In this document: positions 32,621 through 41,089 of the stretch, piece by piece
Layout of the letters: each line of letters starts with the position of its first letter
Numbering within the stretch: position 1 is the first letter of the stretch
Source of the DNA: JADFUZ01 sp034430415
Lineage (GTDB): Bacteria > Chloroflexota > Dehalococcoidia > GIF9 > AB-539-J10
Assembly (NCBI GenBank): GCA_034430415.1
Contig: DAOUEN010000105.1
Coordinates: 1-47,497, forward strand
DNA length: 47,497 bases
Direction of reading: 5' to 3'
Program-made: the position numbers and the translations under genes
Notes under the pieces: model-generated
Seen by the model: only the letters and a program-made list of their open reading frames with translations
What the model was told of the DNA's origin: nothing
Database searches by the model: none

Positions 32621-34096
32621 TCAATGCTGAGTGTCGGAGGGTACAGGTTGCGCTTCGGCGTCGTCTTCCTTCGTCACTTCGGGGTGGAGTATGGCAATGA
32701 AGGGCAGATTTCGATACTCTCCTTTATAGTCCAGGCCGTAGCCGACCACAAACTCGTCGGGGATTTCAAATCCGATGTAGTCGAGAGACACGTTGACCAG
32801 ACGGCGTGCTCTCTTGTCGAGCAGAGTGCAGACGCGAAGGCTAGCAGGGTTGTGAGCCGACAGGTGGCTCAGGATATAGTTCAGCGTCATACCGGTGTCC
32901 ACGATATCCTCGATCATCAATACATGTTGCCCGGTGATGCTGCTGTCGAGGTCTCTCGTTATCTTGACGACCTGACCATCGCTCTCGTAGGGCGAGACCG
33001 CCATGAGGTCGAGGGTGACGGGCAAGGAGATATGCTGCATGAGGTCGGCCATGAAACAGATGACTCCCTTCAGGATACCGACAATGACCAAGCGTTGGCC
33101 AGCGTAGTCGCGGGAGATGTGTCTGGCTAGAGCTCTGACCCTCCGCTGAATCTGAGCGTGGCTGTAGAGGATCCGGCTGACGCCCTCTATCTTGGCTTCA
33201 CCTAGAGGGCCATATCCGTACTTGGCCAGCAATCTGATGAAGTCGTTCTTCGTAAGAAGCTTGATATTGATTTCAGGGTAGAGTTCTCTCAGCCGACGTA
33301 GCTTGCGGTTCTTCGCCGTTATCAAGTCCTGCTTCAGGGTGGTGAGCTCGATATAGAGGTCCAGTTCGGGCAGGTAGAAATCTGGTGTGAACATCTCGGC
33401 TATGTCACTGCCATTCCATCGAAGAGGGAAGGCACGGGGCTCGTAGAGCCATTCGATGCGGTAGAAATCGAGGAGTCTAGCGAAATCATCTTCGCTGGGG
33501 TGAGCGAACTCGCTTGGCCTTAGTGACGTTGTGGGTAGTTGAGGTGCTCGAGCTAGCCTTTCTTGTCTCTTGCTGACTCTGTGGTTCTGTGCCATGAATT
33601 GATGAAGCTCGGCTTTCTCAAAGAGAACCGCGCAGATATTGGCTACGCTGCCAAGGAAGGACGTGTCTCCCTCTGAAAACTGGTGAGGTTCACGGGTGTA
33701 GACCCTGATCTCTCCAACAGTCTCTCCTTTCTCGAGTACGGGGAAGCCGAGTATGGAGGATACCCCCTGCGCCCGTGCTATTTCGGGGTGTTGGACTCGT
33801 TTGTCTTTGGTGGCGTCGGCGATGACAACCACCTCACCATTTAGAATCTCCGGCAGGCTCTTCTGAGCATCAAGCGGGCCTTTCCTAAGGTAGAGGTCGC
33901 TCAGACCATGAGAACCCATGGTAATCAGGTATTTCTTTGGGGAATCAAGCAACAGGATACGACATCCGTTTGCCTGTAGCGCTTTGGCCGTACTCTTGGC
34001 TACGGAGTTGAATATCTTTCTTAAGCTAAGAGATGAATTGGCGACCTTGGCTATCTGCTTAAGGGCTAGGTAGTAGCTCCCCCTCGAGCTAGTCAT
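32621..34096 (-). CDS. GAF / nuclease-fold / phosphoribosyltransferase fusion protein
   Basis: 491 residues with three parts. Residues 10-165 form a GAF-type sensor domain (FNSVAKSTAKALQANGCRILLL, SSILGFPVLEKGETVGEIRVYT). Residues 200-295 resemble a PD-(D/E)XK endonuclease fold: Glu219 in WLYEP, Asp239 in TPDFYLP, Glu250 in DLYIELT, then a lysine-rich helix and INIKLLTKND; the lysine expected two residues after Glu250 is a Thr. Residues 305-470 are a complete HPRT-like phosphoribosyltransferase with PRPP loop MIEDIVDTGMT and GFEIPDEFVVGYGLDYKGEYRNLP. The last part could make IMP/GMP or bind nucleotides as a regulator. The gene starts 14 bp after nrdJ (GAGGAG site), so it probably belongs to the nrdR-nrdJ operon. 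A separate plain hpt lies just downstream. Confidence 0.8.
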   Translation of the reverse strand: MTSSRGSYYLALKQIAKVANSSLSLRKIFNSVAKSTAKALQANGCRILLLDSPKKYLITMGSHGLSDLYLRKGPLDAQKSLPEILNGEVVVIADATKDKRVQHPEIARAQGVSSILGFPVLEKGETVGEIRVYTREPHQFSEGDTSFLGSVANICAVLFEKAELHQFMAQNHRVSKRQERLARAPQLPTTSLRPSEFAHPSEDDFARLLDFYRIEWLYEPRAFPLRWNGSDIAEMFTPDFYLPELDLYIELTTLKQDLITAKNRKLRRLRELYPEINIKLLTKNDFIRLLAKYGYGPLGEAKIEGVSRILYSHAQIQRRVRALARHISRDYAGQRLVIVGILKGVICFMADLMQHISLPVTLDLMAVSPYESDGQVVKITRDLDSSITGQHVLMIEDIVDTGMTLNYILSHLSAHNPASLRVCTLLDKRARRLVNVSLDYIGFEIPDEFVVGYGLDYKGEYRNLPFIAILHPEVTKEDDAEAQPVPSDTQH

Positions 34097-34110
34097 CTCC
34101 TCCTCACAGG

Positions 34111-36624
34111 TTACTCACATTTGGTGAAGCCGCAGTTGGGGCATATATTGCAGCCTTCCTGATGAATCAAAGCACTGCCACACTCAGGACACTGGCCGCC
34201 CCAGTTCTTCAGTTCCTCTGATACCTCGAGGCTCTGGGATCTCTGAGGATCGGCGGGGGCCTCATCCCTCACATATTTCTGTAGTACGCTGGCGATGGCG
34301 TCGGCACAGGACATGACGGCATGACCTTGCTCCCAGGAAATCGAGGGGCAGCGGATACCGCGCAAGTGCCTTACGACGGCATCCAGGTCTAGCCCGGCCC
34401 TTAGGGCTAGGGAGATGAGGCGGCTGATAGCCTCAAGCTGGGCCGCAGCACAACCGCCGGCTTTTCCCAGAGTTGAGAAGACCTCGAATATCCCGTGTTC
34501 ATCGAAGTTCACGTTTACATAAATGTAACCGCACCCGGTGCTCACCCTCTCGGTTATGCCTTTGGTCACCTTGGGCCTTTTCCTGGGGACCAGTTTGCCT
34601 TCGTCCTGTGTCTCCCTCCTGCCAACACTAAGAACTTGGGCCTTTCGACTTCCATCCCGGTAGATGGTTATTCCCTTTAGTCTCTGGCGGTAGGCCAACA
34701 TGTATACCTTGGCCACATCTTCAGTAGTTGCGCTACTGGCGAAGTTCACTGTTTTGGATACGGCGCTGTCGGTGAATCTCTGAAAGGCTGCCTGCATGGC
34801 GACATGCCATTCTGGTGTTATATCGTAGGCAGTTACAAAGAGCTCTCTTGCCTTTTCTGGAACGTTTGGCATATCTTTCAGTCTCTCTCCCTGAGCCAGA
34901 CCCTTCATCAGCTCTTCAGAATAGAAACCTTCCTTCTTGGCCGCGCGTTCGAAGTAGGGGTTTACCTCTACGAACTCTTCGTTATCAAGAATGCGGCGGA
35001 CATACGTCAGGGCGAAGATAGGTTCGATACCACTGGAACAGTTAGCAATTATGCTCAAGCTGCCTGTAGGCGCGATGGTAGTTCGAGAGGCATTGCGAAG
35101 GCGGGGACCACCAGGCAGATCATAGATGCTACCCTCAAATGCGGGAAAAACGCCTCTGACTTCGGCCAGTTCCCCAGAAGCTTTGTCGGCCTCTTCGGAG
35201 ATGAAATGGGCGATGTCTTCAGCCACGCTGAGCGCTTGTTCGCTATCGTAAGGGATGCCAAGCTGAATCAGCATATCAGCAAAGCCCATCACCCCCAGGC
35301 CTATCTTCCTCGAGGCCCTTGTTTTCTCGCTTATCTGTGGCAGCGGGAATCGGTTGACGTCGATGACGTCGTCGAGAAAGCGAACAGCCAACCTGATGGC
35401 CTGAGATAGCCTGGGGTAGTCGACTTCGGGCTGGTTGTTTTGGGGAATGACCATCTTGGATAGATTGATGGAGCCCAGGTTGCAGGACTCAAAGGGCAGT
35501 AATGGTTGTTCACCGCAGGGGTTGGTGCTCTCAATTCTTCCCCACCTCGGGGTAGGGTTATGCCTGTTTATCTCATCTATGAATACTATGCCAGGGTCAC
35601 CCGTGCTCCAGGCCAGATTGACTATCTTCTCGAATACTTCTTTGGCATTGAGTCTATCGGTGGCTTCGCCGGTTCGTGGATTCACCAGGTCGTAATCGGC
35701 ACCTTCCTCAACTGCCTTCATGAAGCTGTCAGTTACGGCTACGGAGAGATTGAAGTTGCTCAGAGCCTCAGGGTTCTCCTTGGCTGTGATGAATTCTAGG
35801 ATGTCAGGATGGTCAACGCGGAGGATCGCCATGTTAGCACCACGGCGCATGCCGCCTTGCTTGATTACGTCGGTGGTGGTGTCGAAGACCTGCATGAAAG
35901 ACACGGGGCCGCTGGCAACGCCCCCGGTGGAGCCGACCCTGTCTTTCTCGGGCCTGAGACCGGAGAAGGAGAAGCCAGTGCCGCCCCCGCTCTTGTGGAT
36001 CAAAGCGGTGTGCTTCACAGCATCAAAAATGGACTCCATTGAATCGTCTACGGGAATAACGAAGCAAGCCGAGAGCTGCCCCAGCTCGCGGCCAGCATTC
36101 ATCAAAGTAGGAGAATTGGGCAGGAATTCCAGGTTGGCCATCGATTGGTAGAATGCTTCTTCCCAATAGGAGACGTCAGCCTTTGAATCGTAATTGAGTT
36201 CTGCTGAAGCGATATGCTTAGCGACCCGGCGTAAGAGCTCCTGCGGAGTCTCAATGACCTCTCCTGCCTCGTTCTTCATCAAGTACCTTTTCTCCAGAAC
36301 CCTCAAGGCGTTATCGCTGAGTTCAATTCCCGAAATGACTTTGCTGCCTAGCTGGGGGGAGAATTCATCCGCGGACACAACCTCGCTAACCACTGCCTTG
36401 AGGTGGGAACCTGAGATGGCATGTTTGGCTTGTGGGGAGACAAAGCTCTCCATACCAGGTAAGGGTTGAGCAACCCTCAAGCGTTGGCTTACTTGCTCCG
36501 TCAACACCTCAAGCATCTTCCTGTCAGTCACGCCCATGGATTCGGCAGCGGTGAAGACAGCCCGAGCTATATTGTCCTGTGCGACAGGTCTACCGTGGCT
36601 GCTCCTTTGCCGGGATTTGGCCAT
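34111..36624 (-). CDS. nrdJ: Adenosylcobalamin-dependent (class II) ribonucleotide reductase
   Basis: 837 residues. Active-site and family motifs are clear: LSACFVIPVDDSMESI, GGGTGFSFSGLRP, ESTNPCGEQPLLPFESCNLGSINLS with the radical/substrate residues, GVMGFADMLIQLGIPYDSEQAL and APTGSLSIIANCSSGIEP. The C-terminus has a cysteine cluster (CPECGS...CNICPNCGFTKCE) that resembles a zinc ribbon and may relay reducing equivalents. It makes deoxyribonucleotides without oxygen, using vitamin B12. The ATG at 36624 is preferred over 36630 because GGAGGAG then has six-base spacing; the ribosome site is encoded by the terminal arginines of nrdR. Co-transcribed with nrdR. Confidence 0.95.
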   Translation of the reverse strand: MAKSRQRSSHGRPVAQDNIARAVFTAAESMGVTDRKMLEVLTEQVSQRLRVAQPLPGMESFVSPQAKHAISGSHLKAVVSEVVSADEFSPQLGSKVISGIELSDNALRVLEKRYLMKNEAGEVIETPQELLRRVAKHIASAELNYDSKADVSYWEEAFYQSMANLEFLPNSPTLMNAGRELGQLSACFVIPVDDSMESIFDAVKHTALIHKSGGGTGFSFSGLRPEKDRVGSTGGVASGPVSFMQVFDTTTDVIKQGGMRRGANMAILRVDHPDILEFITAKENPEALSNFNLSVAVTDSFMKAVEEGADYDLVNPRTGEATDRLNAKEVFEKIVNLAWSTGDPGIVFIDEINRHNPTPRWGRIESTNPCGEQPLLPFESCNLGSINLSKMVIPQNNQPEVDYPRLSQAIRLAVRFLDDVIDVNRFPLPQISEKTRASRKIGLGVMGFADMLIQLGIPYDSEQALSVAEDIAHFISEEADKASGELAEVRGVFPAFEGSIYDLPGGPRLRNASRTTIAPTGSLSIIANCSSGIEPIFALTYVRRILDNEEFVEVNPYFERAAKKEGFYSEELMKGLAQGERLKDMPNVPEKARELFVTAYDITPEWHVAMQAAFQRFTDSAVSKTVNFASSATTEDVAKVYMLAYRQRLKGITIYRDGSRKAQVLSVGRRETQDEGKLVPRKRPKVTKGITERVSTGCGYIYVNVNFDEHGIFEVFSTLGKAGGCAAAQLEAISRLISLALRAGLDLDAVVRHLRGIRCPSISWEQGHAVMSCADAIASVLQKYVRDEAPADPQRSQSLEVSEELKNWGGQCPECGSALIHQEGCNICPNCGFTKCE

Positions 36625-36626
36625 TG

Positions 36627-37154
36627 TCATCTCCTCCTGCGCCCGGTCAAGGAATTTGCCGCGCGAGAGGGTAGAAGTGCTAACTGACCTTCCGGTGGCA
36701 CCGACCCTTTGTTTCGAGCAAGCGTGTCAACTGCCTGTTTTAGAGCGCCAATATCGGCAAACTCGCGGTACACGCTTGCGAAGCGGATATAGGCAATATG
36801 GTCCAGCTTCTCAAGCCCCCGCATTACTAGGTCACCGATGGTGGAGCAGGGAATTTCGGCCTTGCCCGACCGATAGAGTTCGGCTTCGATGTTATCTATG
36901 AGTTTGTCAATGGTGCCTGCGGGCAAGGGACGCTTTTCGCAGGCTCTGCGGATTCCAGAGGCGAGCTTGTCTCGATTGAATTCCTCACGTCGGCTGTCTT
37001 TCTTGACTACGAAAATGCTGTGGGTTTGCACACGCTCATAGGTAGTGAAACGGGCACCGCAAGCGAGGCAAGCTCTCCGCCGCCTTACTTCCTCATCCGA
37101 AGCACGAGAGTCTATGACCCTCGAGTCGCCTCCGCCACAGTAGGGACACCGCAT
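36627..37154 (-). CDS. nrdR: Transcriptional repressor NrdR
   Basis: 175 residues. The N-terminal zinc ribbon MRCPYCGGGDSRVIDSR...RRRRACLACGARFTTYE is diagnostic, followed by an ATP-cone domain (SIFVVKKDSRREEFNRDKLASGIRRACEKRPLP). NrdR senses ATP/dATP and represses ribonucleotide reductase operons. The ATG at 37154 gives the conserved start; the C-terminal tail beyond about residue 150 is longer than usual and ends in four arginines. An NrdR-box-like sequence overlaps its own -10, suggesting autoregulation of nrdR-nrdJ. Confidence 0.95.
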   Translation of the reverse strand: MRCPYCGGGDSRVIDSRASDEEVRRRRACLACGARFTTYERVQTHSIFVVKKDSRREEFNRDKLASGIRRACEKRPLPAGTIDKLIDNIEAELYRSGKAEIPCSTIGDLVMRGLEKLDHIAYIRFASVYREFADIGALKQAVDTLARNKGSVPPEGQLALLPSRAANSLTGRRRR

Positions 37155-37194
37155 AACCTTACCACCCCCAAAGATTGTGCTGTAGAGTATGTTA

Positions 37195-37210
37195 CAACTA
37201 CATATAGTAT
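37195..37210 (-). promoter_or_regulatory. NrdR box overlapping the nrdR -10
   Basis: On the minus strand ATACTATATGTAGTTG closely matches the known NrdR-box consensus (acaCwAtATaTwGtgt). It overlaps a TATACT -10 element (37206-37211). A second, poorer copy may lie immediately downstream; box spacing is not the classical one. Confidence 0.6.
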
Positions 37211-37240
37211 AATGCAAGCCCGCCGGCATCAGGAAAGGGA

Positions 37241-37272
37241 CAAGAAAGGGTGGCGAGAGCCACCCTTTCTTG
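37241..37272 (-). terminator. Strong hairpin terminator after ftsZ
   Basis: CAAGAAAGGGTGGC and GCCACCCTTTCTTG form a perfect 14-bp stem with a 4-nt loop, 13 nt after the ftsZ stop and before the nrdR promoter. The following uridine tract is weak (TCCCTTTCC). Confidence 0.7.
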
Positions 37273-37285
37273 AAGGGAGGAGGGA

Positions 37286-38416
37286 CTACTGCCAGGAAAT
37301 CCTGGATGGGTGTGGGGTGACCTCTGTCTTTTCCTTGACAGCCTTCAGTAGTTCGGGTGAGGTAGTGCGCTGGCCGCGCCGCAGGAACGAAGGGACATCC
37401 AGAGTATCGCTGCCGCCTCTCATCAAGCGGCGAAGTTCCTCGAGGTCGGGCGATCCTTTGCCATACTGGGTAGTGAACCCGGTGGCGATGATGGTGATCT
37501 TGACTTCGCTGTCCATCTTGGGATCGCGCACAACTCCGAAGATGATATTGGCCCTGGGGTCAACGGCCTGGCTGATGGCTTCCGCCGCCTCGTTGCACTC
37601 GAAGAGAGTGAGGCTGGGGCCACCTGTGATGTTGAATAGCACACCCTTGGCCCCCTTGACGGACACGTCGAGCAGAGGGCTGGCCAGGGCTGCCTTGGCA
37701 GCTTCGGCGGCTCGATTCTGTCCGCTTGCCTTTCCCATCGACATCCACGCAGGGCCAGCATCTTTCATTACCGATTTGATGTCGGCAAAGTCAAGATTGA
37801 TCAACCCGGGCACTGTGACTACCTCAGAGATGGCCTGGACTCCGAGAAGAAGGGCATCGTCAGCCAGCTTGAAAGCGCTGTCTACAGTGGTCTTGGCGTC
37901 ACACAGCTGGAGAAGACGGTCGTTGGGTATGATGATCAGAGTATCTACCTTGCTGGTCAGAGCGAGTATGCCTTCTTCAGCTACTTCGGTTCGGTGTCCG
38001 CCTTCAAAGCCGAAAGGCTTTGTCACTACGCCGATGGTAAGGGCACCGCTTTGCTTGGCTACTTCAGCCACGGTGGGAAGGCCGCCAGTGCCTGTGCCGC
38101 CCCCCATACCACAACTGATGAATACCATGTCAGCGCCTTCGACGAGTTCCTCGATGGTCTGGCGGCTCTCCTCAGCCGCCTTTGTGCCCAACTTGTGGTC
38201 GCCGCCTACGCCCAGACCTCTGGTCAGCTTCTCACCCAGCTGGATGCGAGTGGGTGCTTCGGTCATTGCTAGAGCTTGAGCATCGGTGTTCATGGCTATG
38301 AAGTCGACGCCTCTTATTCCTTCCCGGACCATGCGGTTGATGGCGTTGCAGCCACCACCGCCAACTCCTACGGCCTTGATTCTTGCTGGTGTTGGGACGA
38401 AAGTCGTTTTTGCCAT
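37286..38416 (-). CDS. ftsZ: Cell division GTPase FtsZ
   Basis: 376 residues. T1 GVGGGGCNAINRM, T4 GMGGGTGTGG (residues 103-112) and the T7 catalytic loop INLDFADIKSVM are all canonical. A DVPSFLRR peptide near residue 341 matches the conserved FtsA-binding tail, but about 30 residues follow it instead of it being terminal. It polymerises into the Z ring at mid-cell. AAGGAGG precedes the ATG by six bases. It lies 40 bp downstream of ftsA in the same transcript and ends at a strong terminator. Confidence 0.97.
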   Translation of the reverse strand: MAKTTFVPTPARIKAVGVGGGGCNAINRMVREGIRGVDFIAMNTDAQALAMTEAPTRIQLGEKLTRGLGVGGDHKLGTKAAEESRQTIEELVEGADMVFISCGMGGGTGTGGLPTVAEVAKQSGALTIGVVTKPFGFEGGHRTEVAEEGILALTSKVDTLIIIPNDRLLQLCDAKTTVDSAFKLADDALLLGVQAISEVVTVPGLINLDFADIKSVMKDAGPAWMSMGKASGQNRAAEAAKAALASPLLDVSVKGAKGVLFNITGGPSLTLFECNEAAEAISQAVDPRANIIFGVVRDPKMDSEVKITIIATGFTTQYGKGSPDLEELRRLMRGGSDTLDVPSFLRRGQRTTSPELLKAVKEKTEVTPHPSRISWQ

Positions 38417-38456
38417 TTGTGCCTCCTTACTCAGAAAGATTCAGTCCCATCGTGCC

Positions 38457-39677
38457 CTAGCCACGAAGCAATTTCCTCACCGCCTTGAGAAAGCCGCCCA
38501 GAAGACCTCCTCTTTTCGCTTGCCAGGCTGACTTCTCTTTGCTTCTCGCCTGCCAGAGGATCAGTCCCATGGTAGTAGCGTAGGCTGAGTCTCGAAGAAT
38601 GTCGGTAATGCCATAGACGCCTGCTCCCAGGGGCGCGCCTTTCCTTACCGGCATCTGTAGCATGGACTTCCCCAACTCGGCCAGACCCGTCAGGTTTGCT
38701 GTGCCACCAGTAAGCACCAGTCCGCACGGTACCAGATTTGGATAATCGCTGGAGGGCATTTCCAGGAGTATCAGCTCAAACAGTTCCTCCATTCGAGAAC
38801 GGGTGATGTCACATAGCTCGCGGTAAGAAGCACTGTGGCCATTCTCTATGCCCGTCATAGTTGCTTCAGTGTCGGTGTCCAGGCCTGGTGTTACGTTACC
38901 GTACGTCTTCTTCATTCTCTCTGCCACGTGGAAGGGCAGACCCAGGCCGATGGCGATATCGCTGGTTACTTGGTAGCCAGCCACCGGAACAATCGCTGTG
39001 TGGTAGATGTTGCCATCCTTGAAGACAGCTATGTCAGTGGTACCACCGCCAATGTCAGCCATGATAACGCCACTCTCTCTTTCCTGCGTGGTCAGTACTG
39101 CTTCCCCGCTGGCCAGCGGCTCCAGTATCAGGTCTTCAAGATCCACTCCTACGCTGCGTATGCACTTGGCCAGGTTCTGCACGGAAGACACCGATGCAGT
39201 GATGATGTGAGTCTCCACGTCCAATCTGGTGCCGTGCATGCCCACCGGCTGTTCTACTCTTTCTTCGCCATTCAAGGTGTAGTAACGAGGGATAGCATGA
39301 AGCAATCTCTTGCCTTCAGGAACGGAGATAGTGCGGGCTGCGGACAACACCCTCTTGAGATCTTGAGGGCGCACCAAGCGATCATCGCGTGGGATAGCTA
39401 CTACTCCTCGGTTGTTGAGACTGCTGATGTGCCTGCCGGTGACGCCTACGTAGGCGGAGTCTACCCGCATGCCACTAATCTTCTGGGCTTCCTGCACCGA
39501 GGCAGCGATGGACTCTTTGGCTTCATCCATGTTGACCACGATGCCCTTGTGCAGGCCGTGACTGGGGACCACTCCTACGCCTAGGACTTCAATATCCTCT
39601 TGCGCTCTTACGTTGGCTACGATAGTGGCTATCTTGGTTGTGCCTACATCGATAGCGGAAACAATTTTGTTTGCCAT
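38457..39677 (-). CDS. ftsA: Cell division protein FtsA
   Basis: 406 residues of the actin/HSP70 fold. Phosphate loops VSAIDVGTTKIATIV and VIMADIGGGTTDIAVFKDG, the 1C-domain region after residue 80, and the adenosine motif LVLTGGTANLTGL are present. The C-terminus ends in GGFLKAVRKLLRG, an amphipathic membrane-targeting helix. FtsA anchors FtsZ filaments to the membrane. AAAGGAGGT lies six bases before the ATG. In organisms with walls it also recruits septal synthesis proteins, but none of those genes is in this cluster. Confidence 0.95.
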   Translation of the reverse strand: MANKIVSAIDVGTTKIATIVANVRAQEDIEVLGVGVVPSHGLHKGIVVNMDEAKESIAASVQEAQKISGMRVDSAYVGVTGRHISSLNNRGVVAIPRDDRLVRPQDLKRVLSAARTISVPEGKRLLHAIPRYYTLNGEERVEQPVGMHGTRLDVETHIITASVSSVQNLAKCIRSVGVDLEDLILEPLASGEAVLTTQERESGVIMADIGGGTTDIAVFKDGNIYHTAIVPVAGYQVTSDIAIGLGLPFHVAERMKKTYGNVTPGLDTDTEATMTGIENGHSASYRELCDITRSRMEELFELILLEMPSSDYPNLVPCGLVLTGGTANLTGLAELGKSMLQMPVRKGAPLGAGVYGITDILRDSAYATTMGLILWQARSKEKSAWQAKRGGLLGGFLKAVRKLLRG

Positions 39678-39713
39678 TATTAACCTCCTTTGCTGGTGTA
39701 GGTATTGCTTGGT

Positions 39714-40607
39714 TCATTTCGAGCGTTCAGCTATCCTTAACTTAGCGCTGCGGCTGCGTTGGTTGGATTCAATCTCCAACGAGGTAGGTCGTATGACCTT
39801 CCTTGCTATGAGCTTCAAGGCGCAGTTGCTAGCTTTGCTCCGCATGAATTGCTTGACTATGCGGTCTTCGAGTGAGTGGTAGCTGACTACTACCAGCCTG
39901 CCTTGAAGGCGCAGGAGGTTGATGGTCTGCTCCAGAGCCAGCGATAGACTCTGTAGCTCTTCGTTGACAGCAATGCGAAGGGCCATGAAGGTCCGGGTGG
40001 CTGGGTGAATTCTGCCACGCTTGCTGCCTAGGACCTGCTGCACTACTTGAGCAAGTCGTAATGTGGATGCGATAGGCCGGCTGTATACGATATGCCGGGC
40101 TATCCGCCGTGAGTGACGCTCCTCTCCGTACTCCTTGAGAATGCGAGCTAGCTCCCTCTCCGGAAAGGTATTCACGATATCAGAGGCAGTGAGCTCTCGC
40201 GAGGGATCGAACCTCATGTCAAGAGGAGCCTCGCGCTGGAAACTGAAGCCGCGTTCGGCGGCATCCAGTTGCATTGAAGAGACGCCAAGGTCGAAGAGAA
40301 TGCCATCGACCGGGCGGAAATCGTATTTCTCGCAGATAGCCTGGAGATTGACAAAACTGTCATTGACCAGGACAATTGCTTCACCGTAGTCGCTGAGCCT
40401 GTCTTGCGCTGTTCTTATGGCTTCCGGGTCGGCGTCGATGCCCAGGAGCTTGCCGGTAGGTGAAATCCTTTCCAGGATGGCTCGGGCATGTCCCCCAGGG
40501 CCCACCGTGCAGTCAACGAAATGCCCTCCGCGGCCGGGTTGCAGCCCTTCTATGGTTTCATTGACCATTACAGGGGTGTGGGCCGGCAAGGACATAGTCA
40601 ACAGCAC
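39714..40607 (-). CDS. rsmH: 16S rRNA m4C1402 methyltransferase RsmH
   Basis: 297 residues. The SAM-binding motif FVDCTVGPGGHARAILE, HTPVMVNETIEGL near the N-terminus, ILFDLGVSSMQLDAAERGFSF and LVVVSYHSLEDRIVKQF are typical of RsmH (MraW). It methylates N4 of C1402 in 16S rRNA. The GTG at 40607 overlaps the mraZ stop (TAGTG) and has GGAGG six bases before it; an ATG 12 bases later is an alternative. Confidence 0.95.
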   Translation of the reverse strand: MLLTMSLPAHTPVMVNETIEGLQPGRGGHFVDCTVGPGGHARAILERISPTGKLLGIDADPEAIRTAQDRLSDYGEAIVLVNDSFVNLQAICEKYDFRPVDGILFDLGVSSMQLDAAERGFSFQREAPLDMRFDPSRELTASDIVNTFPERELARILKEYGEERHSRRIARHIVYSRPIASTLRLAQVVQQVLGSKRGRIHPATRTFMALRIAVNEELQSLSLALEQTINLLRLQGRLVVVSYHSLEDRIVKQFMRSKASNCALKLIARKVIRPTSLEIESNQRSRSAKLRIAERSK

Positions 40608-41032
40608 TAGCTTCCTCCGAGGCTCTCCATTATCTGAGAGGCTTGCTCTTCAGATGAGGCTTTCTCTGTCTTCCAAAGTTTCTCATTCCAGAGCTCGACG
40701 TACTGATTTGCCCCTACAACAACCACGGAATCATCAATTTCGGCATAGCCACGCAGGGCAAAGGGCAAGGCTACCCTGCCCTGTTTGTCAAAGGCGGCGC
40801 TGAAGGCAGAGCCAAAGATAGCGCGGTTAAGCTTCCTCAGATTGGCTGAAGTGACTGTCTTGGCAGCCAAGGTGTCGGCCAGCCTTTTCCACTCACTGAA
40901 GGGGTATACCGCGATGCATTTGTCGGTTCCCTTGGTGAGTACAACCGCTTCTTTCAGGTCACGCCTGAATTTTGGCGGCAGCGGCACCCTCCCCTTTTCA
41001 TCAACTCTGTATTCATATTCCCCAAAAAACAT
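40607..41032 (-). CDS. mraZ: Transcriptional regulator MraZ
   Basis: 141 residues with two SpoVT/AbrB-like repeats, VDEKGRVPLP near the N-terminus and FDKQGRVALP in the second half. MraZ is a conserved DNA-binding regulator of the division cluster. AAAGGAGG plus six bases selects the ATG at 41032 (MFFGEYEYRVD); two further upstream in-frame starts are rejected, one because it lies within the ribosome site. TGGGN repeats upstream suggest autoregulation. Confidence 0.95.
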   Translation of the reverse strand: MFFGEYEYRVDEKGRVPLPPKFRRDLKEAVVLTKGTDKCIAVYPFSEWKRLADTLAAKTVTSANLRKLNRAIFGSAFSAAFDKQGRVALPFALRGYAEIDDSVVVVGANQYVELWNEKLWKTEKASSEEQASQIMESLGGS

Positions 41033-41056
41033 ACTCATCCTCCTTTTCGGAGCACG

Positions 41057-41084
41057 ACCCACCCTTCTTCCCCACAATTCCCCA
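41057..41084 (-). promoter_or_regulatory. MraZ-box-like TGGGN direct repeats
   Basis: On the minus strand TGGGG (41080-41084) and TGGGG (41070-41074) are spaced exactly 10 nt apart, with another TGGGT at 41057-41061. E. coli MraZ binds TGGGN repeats with 5-nt spacers. The repeats cover the predicted transcription start. Confidence 0.6.
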
Positions 41085-41089
41085 CTACT

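Noticed and set aside
32314..32700. Open frame of 128 codons overlapping the candidate RNA
   Set aside because: No family motif or ribosome site; it runs into the 3' end of the antisense HPRT-fusion gene. The RNA structure explains the region better.
37020..38279. Open frame of 419 codons on the plus strand across ftsZ and nrdR
   Set aside because: Antisense to two certain genes and crossing the ftsZ terminator; low-complexity shadow translation.
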